From Pseudomonas rhizoryzae (GTDB lineage Bacteria; Pseudomonadota; Gammaproteobacteria; Pseudomonadales; Pseudomonadaceae), in contig NZ_SULM01000006.1 in assembly GCF_005250615.1 (NCBI RefSeq), positions 310,001 through 374,000 on the forward strand: 64,000 nucleotides of DNA, read 5' to 3'. Below the pieces are notes generated by a model that worked only from the letters and a program-made list of their open reading frames with translations, had not been told where the DNA came from and did not search any database. Below are positions 19,116 to 27,625 of this stretch, piece after piece. The position numbers and the translations under genes were made by a program. Each line of letters opens with the position of its first letter. Position 1 is the stretch's first letter.

Positions 19116-19627
19116 CCCAACCGCTCGCGCAACAGCGCCAGGGCCACGGCCGGTCCGCCGACGACGATGGGCGCCGCCACCGCCACCGCCAGCATCAGAT
19201 TCAGCGGCAGACCGAATTCCTCCAGCGTCCACCCGTCACGATCCAGCAACCCGGATCCCACCCATTCGGGATGCCGCGCGCGGATGCGCTCGGCGAGGCT
19301 GCCGTGCTCCGGCACATAGCCCACCACCGGCTTGCCGCGCGCCACGGCATAGCCCACCTCGAAGCAGGTGCCGCTGTCGGGTTCGGCACCGCGGAAGAAA
19401 TCCAGATTGGCCAGCACACCATCGGCCTGCTCGATCAGGGCCACATTGGCCCGGTAGATCCAGGCCGCCTGCTCACGCGGATCGGTCAGCTGTGCAGGGA
19501 TGGCATTGTCCAACGGGAACAGGCCTTCGCAGCCTTGTTCGACGCACAGCGCCTTGAGCGCCTGGCCGTAGGCAACGGCATCGGGGCGAAAGACATCGGG
19601 GCCAGCCAGGTAGACACGCGGTGACAT
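19112..19627 (-). CDS. nucleoside 2-deoxyribosyltransferase-family protein
   Basis: The product (171 residues from ATG 19627) begins MSPRVYLAGPDVF, the N-terminal strand and loop of nucleoside deoxyribosyltransferases. It continues with DGVLANLDFFRGAEPDSGTC and FEVGYAVARGKPVVGY, which carry the acidic and catalytic Glu region of the family. An AGGAG site precedes ATG 19627; longer upstream frames lack it. The family transfers or hydrolyses deoxyribose from nucleosides or nucleotides. The C-terminal 30 residues form a hydrophobic, alanine-rich helix that is not part of the usual fold. Confidence 0.85.
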   Translation of the reverse strand: MSPRVYLAGPDVFRPDAVAYGQALKALCVEQGCEGLFPLDNAIPAQLTDPREQAAWIYRANVALIEQADGVLANLDFFRGAEPDSGTCFEVGYAVARGKPVVGYVPEHGSLAERIRARHPEWVGSGLLDRDGWTLEEFGLPLNLMLAVAVAAPIVVGGPAVALALLRERLG

Positions 19628-19926
19628 GGAGAACTCCTCGGCCAAAGCGGTCAGTCTAGGCGCCACGCTACGCCGTCGCATCCCGGCCTGATCGAGGATC
19701 CAGCCAGCGCACTAAAATAGTCTGACTAGAGCGGCTGCAACGGCTGCCGTCACCTTATGCCACTCAGGCGGCCACGATGACCGTTGGCGCAATAACTAAA
19801 CCTCTTGGCGATTCTCCATCTGGGTACGTGAGACGGGCCGCTTTAAAATCGCCAGCGTCTGAGCATCGATCCGGTTAGGCAGGGGTTAGGCTCGCTTCCA
19901 GGGCATATTTCGTTCGGTATCGCTCG

Positions 19927-21645
19927 ATGTCTGGCCACTTTCAACTGACCGCCAACCTCAACCGATTGATCAACTTCCTGCTGATGCTAGTGTGCCTCGC
20001 TACCGCTAGCGGCATGCTGCTGATCGTCCGCCAGGCCTACGAGACCTCCGCGAGCCTGCAATTGACGCTGGCCCAGTTGCCGGTCTACGAACGATCCCTC
20101 CGGCTGGTGGAAGCCGTTTCCGCCGAGCGAGGACCGACCAACGCCATGCTCGGCGAGCGCGATGCCGATCCGCAACAACTGGCGCAGGCACGAGCGCTGA
20201 GCGATGAGCGCCTCGCCCAATTGCAAGAAACACTACGGCAATGCCCGTCTTGCAGCGTGACTGCGGGCCAGGTCGAAACGGCCTATCAGGGCATGCTGCA
20301 GGCCCGGGAGCTTTTGGATCTGCGCCTGCAGACGCCACCCGGCAGCCCTGATCGCGTCAGCGTCGCGGAGGTAGTACAAGCCATGATTCGCGCGGCCGAT
20401 GAGAATTTCATCGCCGCCAATCGCACCCTTCAGGATCTGGCCTACCGCACTCCGGACATCTCCAATTGCCTGGCCAATGCCAGGCTGGCCGCCCGCCTAC
20501 GGGATACCGCCGGCCGCCTGGGGTCCCTACTGACACCCGCGTTGCAAGCGGGCCGCCCGCCCACCCCCGAGGAGCAGGTGCGCCTGCAGCAGACCCTGGG
20601 ACGGGTCCAGCAACTGGTTGATCTCTTGCGCAGCAATCTCGACCTGGCACCGGCACCCGCCGAACGCGCAAGCTTCCTGAAAGTACAGGAAAGCTATCTG
20701 GGGCATGGTCTGGACTGGTATCAACGAACCCAGGCGGCGCTCGCCAGAGGCGAGACGCCCAGTGCCGCTGCCTTCGCCCGCGGCTACGTGCCCACCATGA
20801 CCAGCATCCTGGAGCTGCGCGACACCGCTCTGGGGCTGGCCCAGGGCGAAGCCGAGCGCCTGGCGCACCAGGCCTATCTGCGCCTCTGCCTGAGAATCGC
20901 TGCCGCACTCGGTATCTTGCTGGCGCTGGGCGTAGGCCTGCTATTACTGAAGATGCGTCTGTTCTCGCCGCTATTGGCCAACACCCAGCGACTGCTCGCC
21001 CTCACCCGGCGCAACATGCCGGAAAGCGCGAGAAACGAAGATGATCCGCGAACCTTGTTCGCCGCCTTCGAGCAGTTGGAGCGGCAGTTGCAGCAGGCCG
21101 ATCTGCTGCGCCAGGAGCGCGATGAGCTGATCGCCGAACTCAAGGTCCGCGCCGACACCGACTACCTCACCGGCTTGGCCAATCGCCGGGCCTTCGAACA
21201 TCTGCTGATGCAGGGCGTGCTCACCACACCGCGCTATCTGGCGGCCATCACCTTCGATATCGATCACTTCAAGCGCATCAACGACACCTACGGTCATGCG
21301 GCAGGCGATCTCCTGCTACAGCAGCTGGCGCAACGCTGCAACAACTTGCTGCGCCAGGGCGACCGACTCGCCCGGATCGGTGGTGAGGAATTTGCGGTGC
21401 TGGCGCACGTCAAGTATTCCGAAGAGGCCGTGGCCCTGGCCGAACGGCTGCGCAAAGGCATTGCCGATACTCCGTTCAATGTCGGCCCGACCGAGGCCCT
21501 GCCGGTGACCGCCAGTTTCGGCGTGTCGGTGACGGCGCGCCTGGAGCCCGGCGCCCAGGTGCGGCTGCTGGCCGAAGCCGATGCCGCCCTCTATCGGGCC
21601 AAACACCGCGGTCGCAATTGCAGCGAGGTCGCCACGCTGGGCTAG
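19927..21645 (+). CDS. membrane-bound diguanylate cyclase (GGDEF)
   Basis: This 572-residue protein has one membrane helix at about residues 15-32, a helical periplasmic sensor of about 280 residues with two cysteines in QCPSCSVT, a second helix near 318-338, and a GGDEF domain from about 405. The catalytic loop is GGEEF at residues 485-489, preceded by DIDHFKRINDTYGHAAGD for GTP binding. An RQGD inhibitory site lies exactly five residues before GGEEF, so the enzyme should make cyclic-di-GMP and be product-inhibited. The sensor's MLGERDADPQQLAQ region resembles nitrate/nitrite-sensor-like helical bundles, but the ligand is unknown. The upstream 299-base gap probably carries its promoter. Confidence 0.92.
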   Translation: MSGHFQLTANLNRLINFLLMLVCLATASGMLLIVRQAYETSASLQLTLAQLPVYERSLRLVEAVSAERGPTNAMLGERDADPQQLAQARALSDERLAQLQETLRQCPSCSVTAGQVETAYQGMLQARELLDLRLQTPPGSPDRVSVAEVVQAMIRAADENFIAANRTLQDLAYRTPDISNCLANARLAARLRDTAGRLGSLLTPALQAGRPPTPEEQVRLQQTLGRVQQLVDLLRSNLDLAPAPAERASFLKVQESYLGHGLDWYQRTQAALARGETPSAAAFARGYVPTMTSILELRDTALGLAQGEAERLAHQAYLRLCLRIAAALGILLALGVGLLLLKMRLFSPLLANTQRLLALTRRNMPESARNEDDPRTLFAAFEQLERQLQQADLLRQERDELIAELKVRADTDYLTGLANRRAFEHLLMQGVLTTPRYLAAITFDIDHFKRINDTYGHAAGDLLLQQLAQRCNNLLRQGDRLARIGGEEFAVLAHVKYSEEAVALAERLRKGIADTPFNVGPTEALPVTASFGVSVTARLEPGAQVRLLAEADAALYRAKHRGRNCSEVATLG

Positions 21646-21715
21646 AGCCGCGCCGGTGATGGCTAGGCCTCGTCCAGCCGTCTACGCCTGGTCTCGCCGA
21701 TCCGCCGTACGCCGC

Positions 21716-22306
21716 TCAACCATGCCCGGCTCCCTCCTCCTCACAGAGCTTGGCGTAGTTCGCCAGGCGTCGCTTGACGGTGCGGGGATGCACCCCGAAA
21801 TGACTGGCGACCGCCAACAGGCTCCAACGCTCCTGCTTGAGCAATTGGTGAGCCTGCCGGCACTGATCGCTGGACAACGCCGGGCGCCGTCCGAGGACCT
21901 TGCCCTCCATGCGGGCAGCCGCCAGGCCCGCCCGGGTCCGCTCGCTGATCAGGGCCCGCTCGAACTCGGCGAGCGCCGCCATGATGTGGAACACCAACCG
22001 ACCGCCCGACGAATTGGTGTCTATGCCCTCGCTCAACGAATGAAACAGCACCTGACGCCTGCCCAGGCGATCAAGCACCTGGATGAGGTGCGGCAGGGAA
22101 CGCCCCAAACGATCCAGCCGCCATACCACGAGCTTGTCACCGGCGCGCAGGCGCCCCAGCGCCCGGTCGAGACCCGGCCGCGACGTGATCCCCCCGGACA
22201 CTCCTTGATCGGTATAGATGCGGTCACAACCGACACGCTCCAGTGCCTGGATTTGCAACGCCAGAGATTGATCGTCGGTGGACACCCGGGCATATCCGAT
22301 AAGCAT
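21716..22306 (-). CDS. serine recombinase (resolvase/invertase family)
   Basis: This 196-residue protein has the catalytic serine in YARVSTDDQ (Ser9), the arginine-bearing VVWRLDRLGRS segment (about 61-71), and FHIMAALAEFERALISERT, the E-helix of the Hin/Gin/Tn3 family. A C-terminal helix-turn-helix (WSLLAVASHFGVHPRTVKRRL) covers about 160-182. The size fits DNA invertases and resolvases. No transposase, cargo or integron genes surround it; it sits between a GGDEF and an EAL gene, facing left. A purine-rich ribosome-binding site precedes ATG 22306. I could not see convincing crossover sites. Confidence 0.9.
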   Translation of the reverse strand: MLIGYARVSTDDQSLALQIQALERVGCDRIYTDQGVSGGITSRPGLDRALGRLRAGDKLVVWRLDRLGRSLPHLIQVLDRLGRRQVLFHSLSEGIDTNSSGGRLVFHIMAALAEFERALISERTRAGLAAARMEGKVLGRRPALSSDQCRQAHQLLKQERWSLLAVASHFGVHPRTVKRRLANYAKLCEEEGAGHG

Positions 22307-22593
22307 TCTCTCTTTTCCTGATTTCAGGGGGCATTTCTTGAGTGCGGCTCATTCGAGCGGGCACGAGCAAGCTCACAGTGGCCCAAAGTTGACTAAAAGG
22401 TTCCTCTTTGCCCTGTCATGATCAATGCGTATTAAGTTATTGATTCAAAATGGATTTTGAAAAACAGATCAGTCTTTTATTTATGATCGCACAAAGGAAC
22501 ATTTGTGAACCAAAGCACACAATTTTTTCAATAAAAATCAATTTTTGGAATATTTATTACTGCAAAAACAAACACCAAGATCGAGAGGTCGAG
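22307..22593. promoter_or_regulatory. AT-rich spacer between serine recombinase and EAL gene
   Basis: About 290 bases with far lower GC than the neighbouring genes, notably 22430-22585, separate the divergently transcribed recombinase and EAL genes. It must hold both promoters. The frame of the EAL gene remains open back to 22450, but this part has no protein-like composition, and a GAGAGGT ribosome-binding site precedes ATG 22594. Short inverted words such as CAAAG/CTTTG around 22385-22410 are too weak to be named as recombination sites. Confidence 0.5.
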
Positions 22594-23880
22594 ATGAACC
22601 AGGCCATAGCGGTAAAAGGTGAAAGCCCAGCAGCATCCGGATTGCTGATAACCCTGTACAACCGTGAACACCTGCTGAGGGCCTTTGGCGAGGATTTCGC
22701 CCAGGCAGCGATAGCTACCTTGCAGCGCCAGGTTCATCTATGGGGCGCATCGGTATTGGCGCTGAACACCGATAGTTTCCTGGCCGAACCGGCACCCACC
22801 GAACGTCACGACCTCGCCGCTCTCGCCGAACGTTGGCAAGTCGCCCTGACCTGCACGGCGCTGGAATGGCACTCGCAACGCGCCCTGCCGGTCATCGGCG
22901 TCCGTCCGGTACGTAGCCTGATGGGCGATGACCGGCTCGACCGCTTGCATCCGCTGCACCCCCTTTCCGCTCAGGACGCCTGGCCATCCCTCCGTCCGCC
23001 CCCTATCAGCTACGGTTGGGACTGGCAACTCACCTATGAGCGAGACATGGCCATCGCCGAGGATTTCTTTGCCTTGGCCGAGCAGGGCCAAGCCGCTCTG
23101 GCTCTACAACCCATAGCCCGGCAGCCCAGGGACGCCCAGCGGCCGCAGCGTAACCCGGTCCTCTACCACGAAGCGCTGCTACGGTGGCATCCCGACAACC
23201 GTCGCCTGAAAGACCTCGGTCCAGGCCAGGTTGTGAACGCTCTGGAGCGTTTAGGGTTGGTACGGATGCTCGACCATGCAGTCCTGAGCACCGTGATCGA
23301 TGCCCTGGAACGCCGTCCGGAGCTGCATCTGGGCTGCAATCTATCCGCCAGCAGCCTAGTGCTGGACTCTTGGTGGAGCAGTCCACTGCAACGCCTCGCC
23401 CAAGCGCCCGCGGTCGCCAGCCGTCTGACCGTGGAAATTACCGAAAGTACGGCTGTTGGCGACATGGAAGCGGCCTTGGCTTTCACCCGACACTTGAAAT
23501 CCCTGGGCTGCCAATTGGCACTGGACGATTTCGGCTCCGGCTACGGCGCGCTCGGCTTCGCCATGGCCGTTCCGCTCAATGTGATCAAGCTGGACCGCCG
23601 TCTGCTGCACAGCGCCCGTGGCAATCGCTCGGCCATGGAGCAGTTGCAGAACTTGTCCCGGCTCTGCCGCACCCTGGCTCCCAAGGTAGTGGCGGAAGGG
23701 GTCGAAACCCCGCAGGATATGCACAATCTACGCCTGATCGAGCTGGACTGGGCACAAGGCTTCTGGATCGGAAGACCACTACTAGGCGAGCAGCCCCTGC
23801 ATCTACGCTGGCCTGAGCGGATAGCGAGCTATCCTTCGATGCAGCTCATCCCTACTGACACCGTACCGCTCAGTACCTAG
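22594..23880 (+). CDS. EAL-domain cyclic-di-GMP phosphodiesterase with degenerate GGDEF-like N terminus
   Basis: The product has 428 residues. Residues 1-130 resemble a worn GGDEF fold without the signature loop. The EAL domain covers about 165-415, and every key residue can be seen: YHEALLRW near 191-198, NLSASS, VEITES, LALDDFGSGYG, NVIKLDRRLL, VVAEGVET and AQGFWIGRPL. It is therefore predicted to hydrolyse cyclic-di-GMP. I chose ATG 22594 for its ribosome-binding site. The stop codon overlaps the stop of the convergent MocR gene by three bases. Together with the cyclase at 19.9 kb it forms a make-and-break pair. Confidence 0.92.
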   Translation: MNQAIAVKGESPAASGLLITLYNREHLLRAFGEDFAQAAIATLQRQVHLWGASVLALNTDSFLAEPAPTERHDLAALAERWQVALTCTALEWHSQRALPVIGVRPVRSLMGDDRLDRLHPLHPLSAQDAWPSLRPPPISYGWDWQLTYERDMAIAEDFFALAEQGQAALALQPIARQPRDAQRPQRNPVLYHEALLRWHPDNRRLKDLGPGQVVNALERLGLVRMLDHAVLSTVIDALERRPELHLGCNLSASSLVLDSWWSSPLQRLAQAPAVASRLTVEITESTAVGDMEAALAFTRHLKSLGCQLALDDFGSGYGALGFAMAVPLNVIKLDRRLLHSARGNRSAMEQLQNLSRLCRTLAPKVVAEGVETPQDMHNLRLIELDWAQGFWIGRPLLGEQPLHLRWPERIASYPSMQLIPTDTVPLST

Positions 23881-25322
23881 GAAACCACCGCCGCCTGCGC
23901 TAGCGTCGCCAGGGCCAGCAACCGCTTGGCCTCGTCCCCTACCTTGCGCACGCCCTCCTCCACGCCAGGGCGATGCGCCTGGGCATAATTCAGCCGCACG
24001 CAATTGCGGTACTTGCCCGAGGCGGAAAAGATGCTGCCGCAGGCGATCTGCACGCTTTGCGCCAGCAACGCACGATTGAGCGGATGGCTGTCGAAGCCGT
24101 CGGGCAACTCCACCCAGAGCAGAAAACTGCCCTGGGGCTGGCTGATCCGGATGCCAGTAGGGAAATAGCGTTGTACCCAGGCACTCATCAGGTCGAGATT
24201 GCGCTGGTACTGGGCGCGCATGCGCCGCACATGGGCCGTGTAGTGCCCAGCGGCGATGAACTCGGCGATGGCCAGCTGCGGCTGGGGCGCCGTGCAGCCG
24301 GTGCCGATGTACTTGAGATGCAGGATGCGCTCGGCATAGCGCCCGGGCGCCACCCAGCCGACTCGCAGTCCCGGCGCCAGGGTCTTGGAGAAGGAACTGC
24401 AGAGGATCACCCGGTCGTCTTCGTCGAAGGCCTTGAGCGACCGGCCACGGGGATAGCTGTAGAGCAGGTCGCCATAGACATCGTCTTCGATCACCGCCAG
24501 GTCGTGCTTGCGCGCCAGGGCCACCAGTTGCCGCTTGTTCGCCTCGGGCATGCAGTAGCCCAGCGGGTTGTTGCAGCTGGGGGTGAGCTGGATGGCGCGC
24601 ACCGGCCACTGTTCCAGGGCCAGCTCCAGCGCCGGCAAGCTGATGCCGGTGCGCGGATCGGTGGGGATCTCCAGCGCCTTGAGGCCCTGGCCTTTTAGCG
24701 TTTGCATCACCCCGTGGAAGGTCGGCGAATCCACCGCGACGATATCGCCTTCCTGGCAGGTGGCGCGCAGCGCGATGGCCAGCGCCTCGTGGGCGCCGCT
24801 GGTGATGACGATGTCGTCGGCGGTGAGCACGCAGCCGGCATCCAGTTGCAGCCGCGCCACCTGCTCGCGCAGGGCGGCCACGCCCTGGATGCTGTCGTAG
24901 GACAGCCCGGCATTGCCCGGCCGCCGCGCTAGGCGCGCCATGCCGGCGAGCAACGGCGCCAGGGTCGGCGCATCGGTATCCGGCAGGCCCCGGCCGAGCT
25001 GCACCCGCACCGAATCGGGCGTACTGGTCATCAGCTCGCGTATCGGCTCCCAGCCGGACACCTCCACCGGCCAGCGCGCCGGGCGGGTGACCTGGGGCAA
25101 CTCGATCACCCGGCGTTCGAGGCGGACGAAATAGCCGGACTTGGGTCGCGGCTCCACCAGCCCGCGATCCTCCAGCAGGCGATAGGCCTGTTGCACCGTG
25201 GCCAGGCTCACGCCGTGCTCCTGCGCCAGGGCACGCACCGACGGCAGGCGTTCGCCCGGTCGATAGAGGCCTTGTTCGATACGGCGGCCGAGCGCGTCGG
25301 CCAACAGCTGATAGCGAGTCAT
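23877..25322 (-). CDS. MocR/PdxR-family regulator (GntR helix-turn-helix fused to aminotransferase fold)
   Basis: This protein (481 residues from ATG 25322) has a GntR winged helix at residues 1-75 (YRPGERLPSVRALAQEHGVS) and a fold-type I PLP domain from about 110 to 470. The PLP lysine is in SSFSKTLAPGLRVGW, and PSCNNPLGY supplies the Asn that contacts the cofactor. Such proteins sense PLP or amino compounds and switch on a divergent gene. The divergent neighbour is a DUF1127 gene, and the spacer contains repeated CTGTA/TACAG words. The frame is open for another 170 codons upstream, but that part overlaps the divergent gene and has no domain, so it is not coding. Confidence 0.92.
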   Translation of the reverse strand: MTRYQLLADALGRRIEQGLYRPGERLPSVRALAQEHGVSLATVQQAYRLLEDRGLVEPRPKSGYFVRLERRVIELPQVTRPARWPVEVSGWEPIRELMTSTPDSVRVQLGRGLPDTDAPTLAPLLAGMARLARRPGNAGLSYDSIQGVAALREQVARLQLDAGCVLTADDIVITSGAHEALAIALRATCQEGDIVAVDSPTFHGVMQTLKGQGLKALEIPTDPRTGISLPALELALEQWPVRAIQLTPSCNNPLGYCMPEANKRQLVALARKHDLAVIEDDVYGDLLYSYPRGRSLKAFDEDDRVILCSSFSKTLAPGLRVGWVAPGRYAERILHLKYIGTGCTAPQPQLAIAEFIAAGHYTAHVRRMRAQYQRNLDLMSAWVQRYFPTGIRISQPQGSFLLWVELPDGFDSHPLNRALLAQSVQIACGSIFSASGKYRNCVRLNYAQAHRPGVEEGVRKVGDEAKRLLALATLAQAAVVS

Positions 25323-25357
25323 GTACGGACTATAGCGGCGTAGACCGGTGTATCGCG

Positions 25358-25415
25358 CCATACAGATGGCCATGTGGGACACCATACAGCCGCCTTCTGT
25401 ACAGCAGCTGTATGG
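25358..25415. promoter_or_regulatory. candidate MocR operator cluster
   Basis: CCATACAG occurs at 25358-25365 and again at 25382-25389. An inverted copy, GCTGTATGG, at 25407-25415 makes a perfect 9-bp inverted repeat with 25382-25390. A CTGTACAG palindrome lies between them at 25397-25404. The cluster sits between the MocR regulator and the divergent DUF1127 gene, where MocR proteins usually bind repeated half-sites. Confidence 0.55.
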
Positions 25416-25490
25416 CGAACAACCCGTCGGCCTGGGTCTGCCCCTCTGGCGGCCGGCGGCGGAGCATGGAGATAGACCAGGAGAGACGCC

Positions 25491-25850
25491 ATGCCCAGAC
25501 CCGCTAGCCTTCATGAGCAAACCCGTACCGCTGGTTGCTGGCTGTTGTTCCGGCGCCAATTGACTACCCGCCGCACCCTGCTGGAACTCACGGACAAGGA
25601 ACTGGCCGACATCGGCCTGGATCGGACGGCGGCCCTGCACGAGGCCCAGCGTCCCTGGTGGCGAGTATTGCTTGAAGCCTGGCGTCAGTCCGGCAGGCGC
25701 GACAGCCTTGCTGCCCAGTCCGCCACCGGGGCCGGCAGCTCCGGATGCCAGAGCCTGCGCCAGACCACCGCCAGTTGCTCCCGGCCACCGCGTTCGCGCG
25801 GCCATAACGAAGGTTCGGCAACCAGTCGCCAACCCGTGGCGTCGCGCTGA
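25491..25850 (+). CDS. DUF1127 small protein, with an unusually long C-terminal frame
   Basis: The 119-residue frame holds a DUF1127 signature at residues 18-62: LLFRRQLTTRRTLLEL, then DKELADIGLDRTAALHEA and RPWWR. Members are usually 45-75 residues and basic, and act in stress or small-regulator roles through an unknown mechanism. Here the frame runs some 50 residues past the domain and overlaps the end of the convergent hydrolase gene by 166 bases. Either the tail is a recent loss of a stop codon or the overlap is real. An AGGAGAG ribosome-binding site precedes ATG 25491. It is divergent from the MocR gene and probably its target. Confidence 0.72.
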   Translation: MPRPASLHEQTRTAGCWLLFRRQLTTRRTLLELTDKELADIGLDRTAALHEAQRPWWRVLLEAWRQSGRRDSLAAQSATGAGSSGCQSLRQTTASCSRPPRSRGHNEGSATSRQPVASR

Positions 25851-26731
25851 GCCAGGACGAAACGGAAACTGTGATAGCCGGTGGCGCCCAGGCGCAGGTC
25901 GGTGACCACCAGGTCATTGCCCAGGCGGTCGTAGCGCAGCCAGTCATCGGTGAACCAGCGCAGGCGCTGCTCAGCCGGTGATGCGGCGAGGATCGGCGCC
26001 AGCTCGCCGCCGCGGGGCAAGGTCACCAGCTCCGGCGGGCGGTCGTCGAACAGCCCGACCCAGGTTTCCCGGTAGCGCTGCGGGCCGTCGTCCACCATGA
26101 CCCGCCACAGCAGGCTGGTGAACGGCAGGGGCGCACTGAACAGCCGCGCGTCCTGCTGCCCCTGGGCCGCCAGTGCCGTGCGTACCTGGCGTTCGGCGGA
26201 ATACTTGGCCACCAGCGTCCAGCCCAGGTAGGTCGTGGAGATCAGCAGCGCCGCCACGGCCAGGCGTGGCGAGCGTCCGCGCGGACCGAGCAGCAGTCCG
26301 GCCAGTACCGCCAGCAGCAACGGCAGGGTATAGAGCGGATCGATGATGAAGACGCTGGACCAGGCCACTGGGGTGGTCGGTAGCGGCCAGAATAGCTGGG
26401 TGCCATAGGTAGTGAAGGCATCCAGCAAGGGATGGGTGATGAGCACCAACCAGAGGGTGAGGAACAGTCGTCGTCGGCTATAGCCGGGATCGCGCCAGCG
26501 CCCGCAGAGCCAGGTGAGCAGCAGAGCCACCCCGGTCAGCACGAACAGCGAGTGGCTGAAGCCGCGGTGGTAGGTCATCTCGTTGACCGCGTGGCCGTAG
26601 TCGATGAACACATCGAGGTCCGGCAGCGTGCCCAGGGCGGCGCCGTAGAGGATGGCGCGCCGCCCCTGCCAGCGACCGAGCAAGGCGGTCTGGAGCGTGG
26701 CGCCGAGCACGGCCTGGGTCAGCGAATCCAC
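25685..26731 (-). CDS. YdjM/YbcI-type membrane-bound metal-dependent hydrolase
   Basis: This 348-residue protein begins from GTG 26731 with DSLTQAVLGATLQTALLG. It has LGTLPDLDVFIDY (about 34-46), YHRGFSHSL (about 54-62) and THPLLDAFTTYGT (about 99-111), the His/Asp set of the DUF457 family. About five membrane helices follow in the first 200 residues, then a soluble beta-rich domain. The family is annotated as metal-dependent hydrolases of unknown substrate. The start is three bases from the end of the alpha/beta hydrolase gene on the same strand, so the two are likely cotranscribed. Confidence 0.85.
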   Translation of the reverse strand: MDSLTQAVLGATLQTALLGRWQGRRAILYGAALGTLPDLDVFIDYGHAVNEMTYHRGFSHSLFVLTGVALLLTWLCGRWRDPGYSRRRLFLTLWLVLITHPLLDAFTTYGTQLFWPLPTTPVAWSSVFIIDPLYTLPLLLAVLAGLLLGPRGRSPRLAVAALLISTTYLGWTLVAKYSAERQVRTALAAQGQQDARLFSAPLPFTSLLWRVMVDDGPQRYRETWVGLFDDRPPELVTLPRGGELAPILAASPAEQRLRWFTDDWLRYDRLGNDLVVTDLRLGATGYHSFRFVLAQRDATGWRLVAEPSLWPRERGGREQLAVVWRRLWHPELPAPVADWAARLSRLPD

Positions 26732-26734
26732 CGT

Positions 26735-27484
26735 TCAGAGGCCTCTGGCGAAGTCGAGCATCAAAGGCGCCAGGGCCTGGGGCGTCTGCAGCGGCATCAG
26801 ATGGCCGGCCCCCGGAATCACCTCCAGGCGACTGTTGGGGAAAGCCGCCAGGGTGGTCCGGCGTTGCTCGTCCGGCCCCGGCACCTGCTGGTCATCGGCG
26901 CCGCAGACCAGCAGCACCGGATAGTCCAGCGTCGGGATGCGTTCGCTCCAGTCTTCGCGACTGCCCTGATCGACCCAGGCACGCCAGGCGGCCAGATTCA
27001 GGCGCTGGGCATCGGCGATAGCCACCTCGCGGATGGCATCGGGCAGGCGATGGGCGCTGGATTCGTCGACGAAGGCCTCGGCTTCCGCCCGGCTCTTGCC
27101 ATAGGCGCGCTGGGCGTCACGATCCGCCTCGCTCATGGGCTGCGGACCGGGCGGCGAAGGCGCGACCAGGATCAACCCGGTGAGATATTCCGGTCGCCGC
27201 GCCGCCAGTACCACGGCCACCTTGCCGGTCATCGAGTGGCCGACCAGGATGCAGCGTTCCAGCCCTAGGGCGCGGATGCTAGCATCCACCTGATCGGCCA
27301 TCTCCGTCACGCTGTAGCCGTCCACCTCGGCCGCATCGCCGAAGCCCGGCGTATTCAGCGCCACGCAGCGGTGCACGCCATCCAGATAGGGCACGGTAGG
27401 AAACCAGGTACGGTGAGAGCCGCCGAGAAAGTGCAGGAGCACGAAGGTGGGCGAACCGCTGCCCTGTTGGCTGTGGGGAAGCAT
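26735..27484 (-). CDS. alpha/beta hydrolase
   Basis: In this 249-residue protein, LLHFLGGSHRTWF supplies the oxyanion-hole region, GHSMTGKVA (nucleophile Ser near residue 84) the elbow, VCGADDQQVP the acid and GAGHLMPLQTP the catalytic His. The lid between about 125 and 190 is helical and charged. It is most like general esterase/lactonase-type hydrolases; the substrate is unknown. It is first in a likely two-gene transcript with the metal-dependent hydrolase. Confidence 0.88.
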   Translation of the reverse strand: MLPHSQQGSGSPTFVLLHFLGGSHRTWFPTVPYLDGVHRCVALNTPGFGDAAEVDGYSVTEMADQVDASIRALGLERCILVGHSMTGKVAVVLAARRPEYLTGLILVAPSPPGPQPMSEADRDAQRAYGKSRAEAEAFVDESSAHRLPDAIREVAIADAQRLNLAAWRAWVDQGSREDWSERIPTLDYPVLLVCGADDQQVPGPDEQRRTTLAAFPNSRLEVIPGAGHLMPLQTPQALAPLMLDFARGL

Positions 27485-27625
27485 TGGTAAACCTCGGTGC
27501 TAAAAGGCTGACGTTAGAGAGATGGAGAGTTCGGCATTGCGCTAAGTTCCGCTTCGCTTAGCCAGCGCAACCCGCCTCGCGCCCAGGGGTCCCATCCTGA
27601 ACCGCCCTTCCTCGAGGAACCTGCC

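Noticed and set aside
22450-22593. N-terminal extension of the EAL protein into the AT-rich spacer.
   Set aside because: The translated part is Ile/Lys/Asn-rich with no family match, and a ribosome-binding site lies just before 22594.
22307-22593. hix/gix-like crossover sites in the recombinase-EAL spacer.
   Set aside because: I found only short inverted words with no paired 26-bp sites, so no invertible segment can be claimed.
25323-25832. A 170-codon N-terminal extension of the MocR protein.
   Set aside because: It overlaps the divergent DUF1127 gene and the operator-like cluster; the GntR domain starts at 25322.
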